Assembly: GCA_013152275.1 (NCBI GenBank)
Contig: JAADGS010000032.1
Coordinates: 1 to 43,925 of the forward strand
DNA length: 43,925 nt
Direction: 5' to 3'
Origin: Actinomycetota bacterium
GTDB lineage: Bacteria; Actinomycetota; Acidimicrobiia; Spongiisociales; UBA4744
Each line of letters opens with the position of its first letter. Position 1 is the first letter of the stretch. Of the stretch, positions 7,690 to 16,373 are shown one piece after another. The position numbers and the translations under genes are program-made. The notes under the pieces are model-generated. The model was not told the origin of the DNA, searched no databases, and saw only the letters and a list, made by a program, of their open reading frames with translations.

Positions 7690-8907
7690 TCAGATGAGTA
7701 CGTCTCTCAGGGCTCGACGGGGGCTTGGGCGGGCCTCGCGGTCTGCGTATCCGACGCGAAACGCGACCAGGGGCTGTAGCGCGTCGCCACCCACGAGTTG
7801 TTCGAGGGCATTGCCGAAGGTGGGGGCGAGGCCAAGCTGAAGTTCGCGGTCGGCGCGTTCGGTGAGCTGGTTCATGTGCTGGAGGGCGATGCCGTTCTCG
7901 GTGGCAGCGAGATGGATGCGTTGAAGGGTGCGGCCACCGATCAGCCGCGACTCGGTGGCCGCAGCGTCGGGCACCAGGATGATCCCGTAGGCGGCGGCGG
8001 TCACAACCTGGGTGTCGCGCAACGCCATGAGCCAGTAGTCGTCGTTTCGCTGCCGCGAACCGGCGGGGAGCATCTTGGCGATGGCCGTTCGCAGGACGGA
8101 CATTCCCTGGGCATCGAGGGTGATGCCGTCTCGCTGAGCTTGGATGTCGTCCCACGAGTGCCGGAACCATTTGGCGGAGGCTGCTGATTGCTCCAGATCG
8201 GCAATGAGCGCCTCGGTGGCCGCCACGAGGAGCTCACCGTAGCGGTCGGCATCGGAGCCGATCAGCCATCGGACTTTCACACCGTCGAGTTCGCCGAGGC
8301 CGGCGATGTCTTCGAGCAGCCCAGGATCGATCCGTGCACTCGTGTAGCCGGATCGGTTGGTGTGGCGGCCCGGAATCATCCGGTAGAGGCCGGATCGGTC
8401 TGCAGGCGCCGCCACGAGCGTGATGCGGGCGGTCCGATCAGGCTGAGACCGATCGGGCCGATAGGTGATCTGTGGTGCGAAGCCTTCGGCGCGGGCGGTC
8501 AACATCAGGTTCTCGATCGCACAGCCCAGACTCACAACCGATTCACGAGTGAGAGGGTCGATGGCACCGAGAAACCGGGAGCGATCGGCGATGACATCGA
8601 TCCGGTCTGGCCGTACCTCGAATAACCAGGGTTGGCTGTCGTGCGCGTTGGCGGCCAGGATGGCTCCGGCGACCAGGGCTTCGAGTCCGCTGCGATCGGC
8701 GAAGTCGGCCCATGGCGCATATGCCTGCCCCGTGCCGGTGGCGAACACGCCCTGATCGACGGCTCGGTATCCCAGCGTGGTAGCTCCCAGCACCGCGATG
8801 GCACCGGCCACCCGAGCCAGAAACGCTCTGCGGGTCATCCCGGGATGCTCCTCGCCGGTGTCACCGGGTTTCGGCGTGGCGCAGCCTGACTCTTCGTCGA
8901 GCGGCAT
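7690..8907 (-). CDS. Acg-type nitroreductase-like protein with Tat signal
   Basis: This ~405-residue protein starts at ATG 8907, overlapping the tetR stop by one base (TGATG), so the two are coupled. Near the N-terminus lies a twin-arginine signal (TRRAFLARVAGA at residues 25-36) followed by a hydrophobic stretch, which suggests export or membrane anchoring. The rest resembles the Acg family of nitroreductase-fold flavoproteins: NAHDSQPWLFEV, ESVVSLGCAIENL, PGRHTNRSGY and the C-terminal VAFRVGY. Acg-like proteins often bind or sequester FMN. An internal ATG at 8838 begins directly at the Tat motif and is an alternative start. It is probably controlled by the preceding TetR. Confidence 0.78.
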   Translation of the reverse strand: MPLDEESGCATPKPGDTGEEHPGMTRRAFLARVAGAIAVLGATTLGYRAVDQGVFATGTGQAYAPWADFADRSGLEALVAGAILAANAHDSQPWLFEVRPDRIDVIADRSRFLGAIDPLTRESVVSLGCAIENLMLTARAEGFAPQITYRPDRSQPDRTARITLVAAPADRSGLYRMIPGRHTNRSGYTSARIDPGLLEDIAGLGELDGVKVRWLIGSDADRYGELLVAATEALIADLEQSAASAKWFRHSWDDIQAQRDGITLDAQGMSVLRTAIAKMLPAGSRQRNDDYWLMALRDTQVVTAAAYGIILVPDAAATESRLIGGRTLQRIHLAATENGIALQHMNQLTERADRELQLGLAPTFGNALEQLVGGDALQPLVAFRVGYADREARPSPRRALRDVLI

Positions 8908-9533
8908 CAGGAATGTGGTCCTTGCCTGCTGCAGTCGCCGAGGAACTCGTCGCTCAGATGCGGGCCCAACACGGCGAGTACGATCTGGACACCGTGGCGA
9001 ACCTGTTCGGGATCGTTTGGGTCCCCGACGATCTCGAGGTGCCCCATCCAGTGTTCGCCGATGATCCAGAGACCCTCGAGCAGTCCGGTGAACCACGGTT
9101 GTATCGAAGAGCGGATCACCCCTGCAGCGGCGAGCGATTCGGCAAACACGGTGAACTCTTCGAGGCGCCGGCGGTACACGGCGCGGTACCGATCCCGCAG
9201 CTGTGGGTCTCGGGCCAACAATGCGAGGAGTTCCCGCTGGAAGAACCGGTAACGCCGGTGCAGCTCGAATGTCCGCTCGAGGGTTTGGACGAGATCGCTC
9301 GCGGTGGGAGCCCGTCCTGGCGGGAGCTGCCACACCGTGTCCCAATCGTCGACCATGCGGTCGAAGAGGGTGCGGACGATCTCTTCCTTGTTGCGGTAGT
9401 GGTAGTAGAGGTTGCCGGGGCTGATCCCGATTTCCTGGGCGATGCGGTTTGTCGAGACCGCGGCCACCGTGTCCTTGTTGAACAGCTCGAGTGCCGCATC
9501 GACGATCGCATCTCGTGTGTCGACCGTTGCCAT
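8907..9533 (-). CDS. TetR/AcrR family transcriptional regulator
   Basis: This 208-residue regulator has a canonical N-terminal TetR helix-turn-helix: IVDAALELFN, VSTNRIAQEIGISPGNLYYHYRNKEEI (residues ~8-52). A helical ligand-binding domain with FFQRELLALLARD follows. The ATG at 9533 lies beside a dense set of CTCTAA/TTAGAG palindromes (9534-9570), a clear candidate operator for autorepression. The stop codon overlaps the start of the Acg-like gene, making a two-gene operon. The ligand is unknown. The ISPGNLYYHYRNK motif is shared with TetR proteins that control lipid or fatty-acid genes, but this is not diagnostic. Confidence 0.88.
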   Translation of the reverse strand: MATVDTRDAIVDAALELFNKDTVAAVSTNRIAQEIGISPGNLYYHYRNKEEIVRTLFDRMVDDWDTVWQLPPGRAPTASDLVQTLERTFELHRRYRFFQRELLALLARDPQLRDRYRAVYRRRLEEFTVFAESLAAAGVIRSSIQPWFTGLLEGLWIIGEHWMGHLEIVGDPNDPEQVRHGVQIVLAVLGPHLSDEFLGDCSRQGPHS

Positions 9534-9570
9534 AGAGTATGTCCTCTAATTATTAGAGTATAAACTCTAA
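9534..9570 (-). promoter_or_regulatory. TetR operator: overlapping inverted repeats
   Basis: Two overlapping perfect dyads lie immediately upstream of the tetR start. One is CTCTAAT-T-ATTAGAG at 9544-9558; the other is TTAGAGT-ATAA-ACTCTAA at 9553-9570. A further half-site TAGAG at 9534-9538 pairs with CTCTA at 9544-9548. This AT-rich cluster stands out strongly in GC-rich surroundings, and its position fits repression of the tetR-acg operon. Confidence 0.75.
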
Positions 9571-10065
9571 CAGGCGAGACTCAGGACATCGTTGGCGTTG
9601 TGAGTCAAGTTCTCGTCCGTATCGAGGTCGAGAGATGGTGCGGAGGGCGGCTGCGAGCGGTTCGGGGGTGTCGGCGCGTCGATGGTGGTTCTTCCAGAAG
9701 GGAACTCTCCGTACGATCGGATGTCGCCGTGCGTCCGGGAGAACTTCCGCGTGGGTGTCAGGATGTCTCACCCTTCGAGCCAGGTCGCGGAACGCGGACG
9801 ACCCCTTTCCTCCAATGACGCACCAGGACTCGGGCACACCCCTGTCGGCAACATGTATCGGGGCTTTCACTCTGCCGTCGCGGACAAACGCTTGAGATTT
9901 GGGCCCGATGTGTCGAATACCGGATGTGATGATTCCTACTGGATGGGTCGAAACAGGTGTGCCGTGTTCGTCTGAACACCAGGTGAAGATGGCAGGGCGA
10001 CCGTTTTGATCCGGTGGAAGTCCTGTCGGTACAGTCCACCCGCGACGACATCTTTGGAGAAGGCA
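9571..10065. other. 495-bp intergenic region without a recognised gene
   Basis: This lies between the divergent tetR and the pseudoprotease gene. Open frames exist in both directions (for example 9635-9895 on plus), but none resembles a known family, and arginine-rich low-complexity translation suggests they are not coding. A good ribosome site (GGAGAAGG) for the next gene sits at its right end. No hairpin terminator was identified. Confidence 0.4.
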
Positions 10066-11931
10066 ATGCCTCGCAGCATCTGGATCGCACTCGCCGGCCT
10101 CACACTCGTTCTGAGTGCCTGCAGTATCCAGATCAACACGACGACGACAACTACTTCCGATGACTCCGGCACGAGCGCGCCGACCGACACGAATGTGCCG
10201 TCCGGCAATGCCGCCGCCACCGTCCCCGGTGGTGGTGCCGCCGGCTCGACCGGCGGGGCCGTCGACGCCAACGTGCAAGACGCCCGTGCCGCCATCGTCC
10301 GTGTCGTTGCCGGACCTTTCAACGATCCGCCCGAAGACGAGGCGTTGAATCCCGTCGCCGCCGCCGCCACCGGGTTCTTCATCGGCGTCGGCGGAAACAT
10401 CCTCACCACGAATCGTGCCGTCGCCGGTGCCGAGAACATCGACGTGTATCTCGCCGACGATCCACAACCGCACGCTGCCACGGTGAGAGCCATCGACGAG
10501 TGCTCCAACCTTGCCGTCATGTACACCGACATCACGGACACCCCGTTTCTCGACAATGTGGGGGAACACGTCGCTGTCGGCACACACGTCAGCATCGGCG
10601 GGTATCCGCAGGACACGTCCGAGTACACCGTCACCGACGGGACCGTCACCGGTATCGACCTCAGGGGGCAAACCACCTGGTTCGACATCGACAGCGACGC
10701 CCTCTTGAGCCTCAGCGTGCCAACCCGGGCTGGAGAAGGCGGTGCACCCGTCATGATCGACGACGGTTCCGTTGTCGCCATCATCCTGCCCGTCGATGGC
10801 ACGGGCACCTTCGCCGTCCCCTTCTGGGCCATCGGCGCGGGGATCTCCGATCTCGAACTGGGCGGTCGCTCCGGTGGCAGCCCGCTGATCACCATCGGTC
10901 TCAACACCGTTCCCTATCGCGATCCGGCCAACACCTCCGGTCCCGACGGCCTCTGGGTACGTGCCGTGGTTCCAAACAGCGCCGCCGATCAGATCGCCCT
11001 TCAACCCGGCGACATCATCGTCTCCATCGACGGGCGTGAAACTGCCTCCGAACGCGGCTTCGACAACTACTGCATCGCCCTCCACGATCACAATGCCATC
11101 GAGCCCATCCCCATCGTCGTCTACAGGCCCGGCGACGACCTGTTCTACGAGGGGGTCCTTGGTACCGACGTGGTCCTCGGCTCCAACGGGCAACACTGGA
11201 GCAATGCCGGCGCGCCGCAGCCGACGGGTACAACGACGGTGACGAAGCCGCTGCCGCCTCCCACCACCACGACGGTGACGAAGCCGCTGCCGCCTCCCAC
11301 CACCACGACGTTGCCCACCTTCGGGCCGCCGCCCGGTAACGACAACGGCGGTTTCGACTGGATCAAGAACACCGGTTTCTACCTGCTGCCCGCAGAACCG
11401 TACCCGGCTGCCTACGACTCGGTGGACGACGCTCACCATGTCATCCACGCCGTGAAACCCGACGAATGGGGGCTCGAGCTCTCCGTCGATGCCACACCCA
11501 TCTACGGGTCACCCGACGGGCCGTACGGCACCGGCGTGCAGTTGTACGTGATCGGCTCCGACACCATCGGCGACTACACCACCGACTGGACCACCCCCGG
11601 CTACCAGATGGGTATCGCGCACAAGACTCCGTACGACTCATGGACCCCCGAAATGTGGGTCAGATCCCGCGACTGGTCCGACCGGTGCACGGAGGGAGGC
11701 ATCGGTGTCTACGACGACGGCACCTACAACGGCCTGTACCGATTCTGGCACCACTGCAAAACCGACTATCTCGATGCCGTCAAGCTGGACATTGCGGCAT
11801 GGAACGCCGACCACAGCGTCATCATCTGGATTTCCGGACTCATGTTCAGCGAACCGGACTACGACGCGTTCTCCAAAGCCCTCGACGAGCACACCTTCGA
11901 TACGGCTCGGCTTACCTCCGAAGGCTATTGA
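10066..11931 (+). CDS. Lipoprotein trypsin/PDZ pseudoprotease with Pro-Thr linker and C-terminal domain
   Basis: This 621-residue protein begins with a lipoprotein signal whose lipobox is LSAC (ATG 10066, GGAGAAGG upstream). A Thr-rich segment leads into an HtrA-like chymotrypsin fold. All three catalytic positions are changed: the His of TNNHVVAGA is Arg117 (TNRAVAGA), the Asp of DLAV is Asn148 (NLAV), and the Ser of GSSGGP is Gly225 (GEGGAP). A PDZ domain follows (LWVRAVVPNSAADQIALQPGDIIVSIDG is split here only by my reading). Then comes a repetitive Pro/Thr linker and a ~190-residue C-terminal domain I do not recognise, rich in Trp and Tyr. Surface-exposed, probably non-proteolytic, and a paralog of the next gene. 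Confidence 0.85.
   Translation: MPRSIWIALAGLTLVLSACSIQINTTTTTTSDDSGTSAPTDTNVPSGNAAATVPGGGAAGSTGGAVDANVQDARAAIVRVVAGPFNDPPEDEALNPVAAAATGFFIGVGGNILTTNRAVAGAENIDVYLADDPQPHAATVRAIDECSNLAVMYTDITDTPFLDNVGEHVAVGTHVSIGGYPQDTSEYTVTDGTVTGIDLRGQTTWFDIDSDALLSLSVPTRAGEGGAPVMIDDGSVVAIILPVDGTGTFAVPFWAIGAGISDLELGGRSGGSPLITIGLNTVPYRDPANTSGPDGLWVRAVVPNSAADQIALQPGDIIVSIDGRETASERGFDNYCIALHDHNAIEPIPIVVYRPGDDLFYEGVLGTDVVLGSNGQHWSNAGAPQPTGTTTVTKPLPPPTTTTVTKPLPPPTTTTLPTFGPPPGNDNGGFDWIKNTGFYLLPAEPYPAAYDSVDDAHHVIHAVKPDEWGLELSVDATPIYGSPDGPYGTGVQLYVIGSDTIGDYTTDWTTPGYQMGIAHKTPYDSWTPEMWVRSRDWSDRCTEGGIGVYDDGTYNGLYRFWHHCKTDYLDAVKLDIAAWNADHSVIIWISGLMFSEPDYDAFSKALDEHTFDTARLTSEGY
11233..11304 (+). repeat. 36-bp tandem repeat encoding the Pro-Thr linker
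   Basis: Two identical 36-bp units (starts at 11233 and 11269) encode TTTVTKPLPPPT twice. This is an in-frame duplication in the linker between the PDZ and C-terminal domains. Such linkers span the cell wall in actinobacterial surface proteins and vary in length by slippage. Confidence 0.8.
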
Positions 11932-12275
11932 TACCGTCATGATGGTGTATGAGATGGACATGTCCTCGTACTCGAGAGCAGGTTTGCGTCTCGCTACACC
12001 GACGCGACCGCCAAAGGATCGACAAGTTCTCCCAGCCGCACGACCGTCCATCGGTGCGACGATCATCGACCGGCAGATTCGTCCGCGGAACGACACAAAG
12101 GCGGGTGTCGCGGGTGTCCTCGATACTCCGGCGAGAACCCCGTTGTCTGCCCACACCGCATCCGTCGTGAGCGGCGGTCGCCTGCTGTCGGGGATCGATC
12201 ACGAAGCCAGGATCCGGCACACCGGCAAAGGTATGGTGCTGCAACCACGGAACAGTATCTGACAAGGAGAGTGAT
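11932..12275. other. 344-bp spacer between the two protease-like genes
   Basis: No gene or known RNA was recognised. Overlapping plus-strand frames run through it but lack similarity or composition typical of protein. It ends with AAGGAGAG just before ATG 12276. Whether it contains a separate promoter for the active protease is not clear from the sequence. Confidence 0.4.
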
Positions 12276-13727
12276 ATGCGGATCAGGAAACTACATCTCG
12301 CGCTGATGGCCGTGGCGCTTGTCGCCGCCTCCTGTAGCGCCGAATTCAGCATCGGGGACAACCTGGACGACACGTCCGCCGATGGTGGAGGACAGGCAGT
12401 CGACAGTCTGGACCGTGTCCAGGACGCGGTCGTACGCATCGTCGCACATGGCAGTTTCGTGGAACCGGGCGAAGGCACCATGTACAACACGGCAGGATCC
12501 GGCTCCGGGTTCATCGTTGACGAGTCCGGCATTGCCGTCACCAACAACCACGTGGTCGCCGGTGCAGCCTTCTTGGACGTGTTCGTGAATGGGGAGGTCG
12601 AGCCTCGCAACGCCAAGGTCCTCGGTGTATCCGAATGCTCCGACCTGGCCGTCATCGATATCGACGGTGAGGGGTATGCGTATCTCGAGTGGTCCAGCGA
12701 TCCGATCGTGGCCGGCGAGAAGATCTACGCTGCGGGGTTCCCGCTCGGTTCCGCCGAGTACACACTGCTGGACGGGATCGTCTCCAAGGCGAAAGCGGAT
12801 GGCGAGTCCGACTGGTCGTCGGTCGATCATGTGATCGAGCATTCCGCGGACACGCTTCCCGGCTCATCGGGCGGTCCAATCGTCACCGAGAACGGCAACA
12901 TAGTTGCCGTCAACTACGCCGGCGACTCTGCCGGCCAATCGTACGCGATCGGCCGTGACGAGGCGCTCTCCGTTCTCGATCAACTCAAAGCCGGCGAGAA
13001 TGTCACCTCCCTCGGCATCAACGGGCAGGCGATCAGCCAGGACGGCGTGTCCGGCGTCTTCGTCAACTCGGTCGTCTCCGGCAGCCCCGCAGGAAACGCC
13101 GGTGTCAGACCCGGCGATATCGTCACCCTCATCGAAGGGATCGTCCCTGCCACCGACGGCACCATGGCCGACTACTGCGACGTGCTTCGCAGCCGCAACG
13201 CCACCGATGCGATCTCCATCGAGGTGTACCGGCCCGACACGGACCTGTTCTACGAAGGTGTCCTCAACTCGGGTGAGAAACTCGCCGCCGAGGATGTTCC
13301 CGTAACGAACCCCCCGGCCACGGAGCCCACGGCGGCTGCATCACCGAGTCAGGACGACGTGTACGAGTACCTGCAGCTCTGGCCCGGCACCTGCTTCGAC
13401 GACGAAGGGATCGACCTCGACGCCGGCTACATCACACCCGTGGACTGTAACCAGGCACACGACAATGAGGTGATCGCCATCATCCAGTTCGATTCTTCCC
13501 GCCCGTGGCCTGGCGCCGACACGCTCCAAGAAGAATCGGACACAGAGTGCGCCGGTTCCGTCTTCGAAGACTTCGTTGGCGTTCCCTATGACGACTCGGC
13601 ACTGTACGTCGAATCGATCCCTGCCCCCCGGGGCGACTGGGACTCAGGCATGGCCTATGCCATCTGCGTCGCCTACGACGTGGACTGGGATCCCATCACC
13701 GGCAGTGTCTACCAGTCCGGCTACTAG
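12276..13727 (+). CDS. HtrA-like lipoprotein serine protease with PDZ and Septum_form-like domain
   Basis: This 483-residue protein has a lipoprotein signal with a VAASC lipobox and an intact trypsin-like triad: His92 in TNNHVVAGA, Asp123 in CSDLAVIDID, Ser198 in GSSGGP. A PDZ domain follows (GVFVNSVVSGSPAGNAG, RPGDIVTLIEG). After a short Pro/Ala/Thr linker, the last ~125 residues resemble the actinobacterial septum-formation domain: WPGTCF, VDCNQAHDNEV, PWPGADTL, TECAG, YAICVAYD, with four cysteines. It likely acts outside the membrane in protein quality control or cleavage of envelope proteins. It shares with the upstream pseudoprotease the ECS and YC cysteine positions and the VYRP-DLFYEGVL end of the PDZ domain, so the two arose by duplication. 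Confidence 0.88.
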   Translation: MRIRKLHLALMAVALVAASCSAEFSIGDNLDDTSADGGGQAVDSLDRVQDAVVRIVAHGSFVEPGEGTMYNTAGSGSGFIVDESGIAVTNNHVVAGAAFLDVFVNGEVEPRNAKVLGVSECSDLAVIDIDGEGYAYLEWSSDPIVAGEKIYAAGFPLGSAEYTLLDGIVSKAKADGESDWSSVDHVIEHSADTLPGSSGGPIVTENGNIVAVNYAGDSAGQSYAIGRDEALSVLDQLKAGENVTSLGINGQAISQDGVSGVFVNSVVSGSPAGNAGVRPGDIVTLIEGIVPATDGTMADYCDVLRSRNATDAISIEVYRPDTDLFYEGVLNSGEKLAAEDVPVTNPPATEPTAAASPSQDDVYEYLQLWPGTCFDDEGIDLDAGYITPVDCNQAHDNEVIAIIQFDSSRPWPGADTLQEESDTECAGSVFEDFVGVPYDDSALYVESIPAPRGDWDSGMAYAICVAYDVDWDPITGSVYQSGY

Positions 13728-13750
13728 AACCCCCATCTGCCCTGAGAACA

Positions 13751-13776
13751 CGGGGGGCTCCCTCGGGAGCCCCCCG
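13751..13776 (+). terminator. Rho-independent-type hairpin after the protease gene
   Basis: A perfect 12-bp stem (CGGGGGGCTCCC / GGGAGCCCCCCG) with a two-base centre lies 24 bases past the stop at 13727. No run of T follows, which is common for actinobacterial terminators. It could serve both directions, since the helicase gene converges on it. Confidence 0.75.
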
Positions 13777-13970
13777 GTCCGTTCGTGCAGCATCCAACTC
13801 ACAGGTCACGCTATCTCGGCATCCGGAGAAGCCGGCCCGGATCGGCAGGCCGGTCGCCCACGATCGGCGAGAGTGCCGGGCTCCCGTATCACGGCGCCGC
13901 CGAGTTCGTTCCTCACCAAGCCTGCAAACGGTGGTATCAACCCTGTCGGTGATTCGGCGCCGGCGGGGTG

Positions 13971-15458
13971 TCAGTCGTAGTGGCGTTTTGGTTTGGCGAA
14001 GCGGACGGTGAGGTCCCGGCCGTCCAGCATCGAACCGTGCAGCGCTTCGATCGCGGTCCGAGCGGCCGGCTGGGGCATGTCGACGAAGCCGAATCCTTTC
14101 GAGCGTCCTGTCCGCCGGTCGGTGATGATGGTGGTTTGGTGGACTTCGCCGTAGCGTGCGAACAGCGTTTGCACGTCGTCGACGGTGGCTTCCCACGGTA
14201 GGTTCGCGATGTAGACGCTCGGCCCGCCGTCGCCTGGGTGATGCGGCTTCCTCTGGGGGCGTGCGTCCGGGCGCGTGGTCGGAGCTTGTCGCCTTGGCCC
14301 TACCGGCGCAGGCTCGCCGACCCGGTGCCCACCGTGGTTGAGCGCCTCGAGTCGGGGCGCCTCGATGGGTGCATGAAGGTCGAGGTCCCGTTGCATGCGG
14401 CGGACGTTCCGCTGCTGGTCGCCGGTCACGAGGCTGACGACCGTTCCGGTGGCACCGGCGCGAGCGGTGCGGCCCGAGCGATGCAGATAGTCCTTGGAGT
14501 CGCCAGGCGGATCGAAGTGGATCACCGAGGCGACCGCGTCGATGTGGATTCCTCTCGCCGCGACATCAGTGGCGATCAGCGCCTGGGAGCGACCGGACGA
14601 GAACGATTGGAGGGCCCTGGTCCGCTGGTTCTGGGAGCGTCCGCCGTGCATGGCGACTGCATTGATTCCCAGCTTGGAGAGCTGTTTGACGAGTCGGTCG
14701 GCACCGTGACGGGTACGGGTGAACACGATGGAGCGGCCTGCCGCCTCGATCAGGTCGGCGGTGTGCTGCACACGGTCGTGGTGTTGCACGAGCCAGAAGT
14801 GGTGCCGGACGTCGACCGTTTCGGGCTCCACCGTCCCCGCCTCGTGGCGGACAGGATCCCGCTGGTAATCGCGGCTCAAGACGGCCACGTCCCCATCGAG
14901 CGTCGCCGAGAACAACAGTGTTTGCCGTTGCTTCGACGTCTGATCGAGAATACGTCGCACGGCAGGGAAGAACCCCATATCGGCCATTCGGTCTGCCTCG
15001 TCGACCACGACGATATCGACCTTGCGCAGGTCCACGGAGCCTTGCTCGATGAGGTCCTCGAGCCTTCCGGGGGTTGCTACCAGAACATCGACGCCGCGCC
15101 GCAACGCGCCTTTCTGGGGACCGTATCCCACACCGCCATAGATGGCGAACACACGGCGGCCGACCGCCTGAGCCAGCGGAACGAGTTCGCGTTTGATCTG
15201 CTCGGCGAGCTCTCGCGTGGGAGCCAGGATCAGCGCCCGGGGCCGGTACGCGTTCGCCCTGTCCACCTTGGTGAGCAGCGGGAGGCCGAATGCGAGGGTC
15301 TTGCCGGATCCGGTCGGTGCCCTGCCGGACACATCTTTGCCGGCGAGAGCATCGGGGATCGTGACTGTTTGGACGGGGAAGGGTTCGACGATGTTGCCCT
15401 TGGCGAGTGCGCGCACGAGCGTGTCGGGTAGCCCAAGTTGGGCGAACGTGGTTGTCAT
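13971..15458 (-). CDS. DEAD-box RNA helicase fused to a C-terminal RNA-recognition motif
   Basis: This 495-residue protein starts at ATG 15458 (GGAG nine bases upstream). All helicase motifs are visible in order: PFPVQ (Q motif), APTGSGKT, PTRELA, TPGR, DEAD, SAT, IVFTRTRHGADRL, TDVAARGIH and HRSGRTARAG. After a basic, proline-rich linker, the last ~80 residues form an RRM: RNP2 VYIANL and RNP1 KGFGFVDM. Bacterial DEAD-box proteins unwind structured RNA during ribosome assembly, decay or cold adaptation; the canonical RRM would add single-strand RNA binding. The family resemblance is to RhlE-type enzymes, but the classical RRM fusion is less common than the DbpA-type domain. Confidence 0.92.
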   Translation of the reverse strand: MTTTFAQLGLPDTLVRALAKGNIVEPFPVQTVTIPDALAGKDVSGRAPTGSGKTLAFGLPLLTKVDRANAYRPRALILAPTRELAEQIKRELVPLAQAVGRRVFAIYGGVGYGPQKGALRRGVDVLVATPGRLEDLIEQGSVDLRKVDIVVVDEADRMADMGFFPAVRRILDQTSKQRQTLLFSATLDGDVAVLSRDYQRDPVRHEAGTVEPETVDVRHHFWLVQHHDRVQHTADLIEAAGRSIVFTRTRHGADRLVKQLSKLGINAVAMHGGRSQNQRTRALQSFSSGRSQALIATDVAARGIHIDAVASVIHFDPPGDSKDYLHRSGRTARAGATGTVVSLVTGDQQRNVRRMQRDLDLHAPIEAPRLEALNHGGHRVGEPAPVGPRRQAPTTRPDARPQRKPHHPGDGGPSVYIANLPWEATVDDVQTLFARYGEVHQTTIITDRRTGRSKGFGFVDMPQPAARTAIEALHGSMLDGRDLTVRFAKPKRHYD

Positions 15459-15719
15459 GATGACTCCTGGTCCCGAAGGGGAAGATAGGTGAATGTGCCG
15501 ATCTCTCGCTCGACCGCGCGGCGCCCATCGCCTACGGGATCGAGAGTCGGCCGAAGAGGCAGTCCAACCGTATGAGAAACAAGCCGTGTAACCACCGGGG
15601 AAGCGACTATACGCTGGCCTCCACCCGGTGCGGCCTGTGCAACGATAGCAGGGATTCGGGGTTGCACGGCCGGCCGCTCCAGCCGGATGCATTCAACGCG
15701 GGCACGTGCCCGCCGACGG

Positions 15720-16304
15720 TCACGTGGCGAGAACCGGTGCCAGGGTGCTCGTGACGAGATGATCCACGTAGGTGTCGGTGATCTCGTCGTGGTACAGGAG
15801 CCGCCGGAGGTAGAGGGGGCCGATCAGACGGTCGGCGAGCAGGTCGATGTCTGCGCCGCGGACGATCGATCCCTCTTCGAGACCGATGTGGAGGAGATCC
15901 CTCAGCAACTTCGGTCCGAACGCCGTCATCCGCTCGAGCGCGGCAAACACGTCCTCGTCCCATTCGGCAAGGCTGATCATTGCCGTGACGATCTGTCCGC
16001 TGTCACCGTTGAGAGCGGCAGCGAACGTCCGCAGAAGTCCGGTCACCCGATCGGAGATGGGGAGGTTCGCCGGAGGAGGGGCCGGGTGGAGGTCGGCTCC
16101 CCGGCGCAGGAGGTCGAGGAGGATATCGGAGCGGTCGGGCCAGTGGCGGTAGACCGTGGCCCTGGCGACACCGGCCGCGTCGGCGACCCGCAGGTGGGTC
16201 ACCGCTTCGGGGCCGTGTTCCGAAAGCAGCCGACGGGCCGCATCGAGCATGAGGCGGCGAGTGCGTTGAACCTGCGGGTTGGTCCGGCGTTCAGAGCTGG
16301 GCAT
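15720..16304 (-). CDS. TetR/AcrR family transcriptional regulator
   Basis: This ~194-residue regulator has an N-terminal HTH: RRLMLDAARRLLSEHGPEAVTH split by a turn, then VADAAGVARATVYRHWPDRSDIL. The C-terminal domain contains LLRRGADLH and DRLIGPLYLRRLLY, typical of TetR_C dimerisation regions. I start it at ATG 16304 because GGAGG lies eight bases upstream; ATG 16319 is in frame but places the ribosome site inside the gene. It is divergent from the MMPL exporter gene with only 69 bases between starts, so it very likely represses that exporter in the absence of its substrate. Confidence 0.88.
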   Translation of the reverse strand: MPSSERRTNPQVQRTRRLMLDAARRLLSEHGPEAVTHLRVADAAGVARATVYRHWPDRSDILLDLLRRGADLHPAPPPANLPISDRVTGLLRTFAAALNGDSGQIVTAMISLAEWDEDVFAALERMTAFGPKLLRDLLHIGLEEGSIVRGADIDLLADRLIGPLYLRRLLYHDEITDTYVDHLVTSTLAPVLAT

Positions 16305-16373
16305 GTGGTACCTCCACATACATGATATGGTCTGTCTCGCTTAAGTCAGTTTGTCTCATTTGGGGAGTTCTTC
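16305..16373. promoter_or_regulatory. Divergent tetR/MMPL control region
   Basis: This short AT-richer spacer holds the signals for both divergent genes. It contains an imperfect dyad centred on CTTAAG (CTCGCTTAAGTCAG) flanked by direct repeats TCTGTCTC and TTTGTCTC. GGGGAG before 16374 is the exporter's ribosome site. The dyad is a reasonable but unproven TetR site. Confidence 0.4.

Noticed and set aside
9553-11448. 631-codon open frame on the minus strand
   Set aside because: It is the mirror of the pseudoprotease gene: that gene has a lipobox, protease fold and PDZ motifs, while the minus frame has no recognisable domain. Long antisense frames are expected at this GC content.
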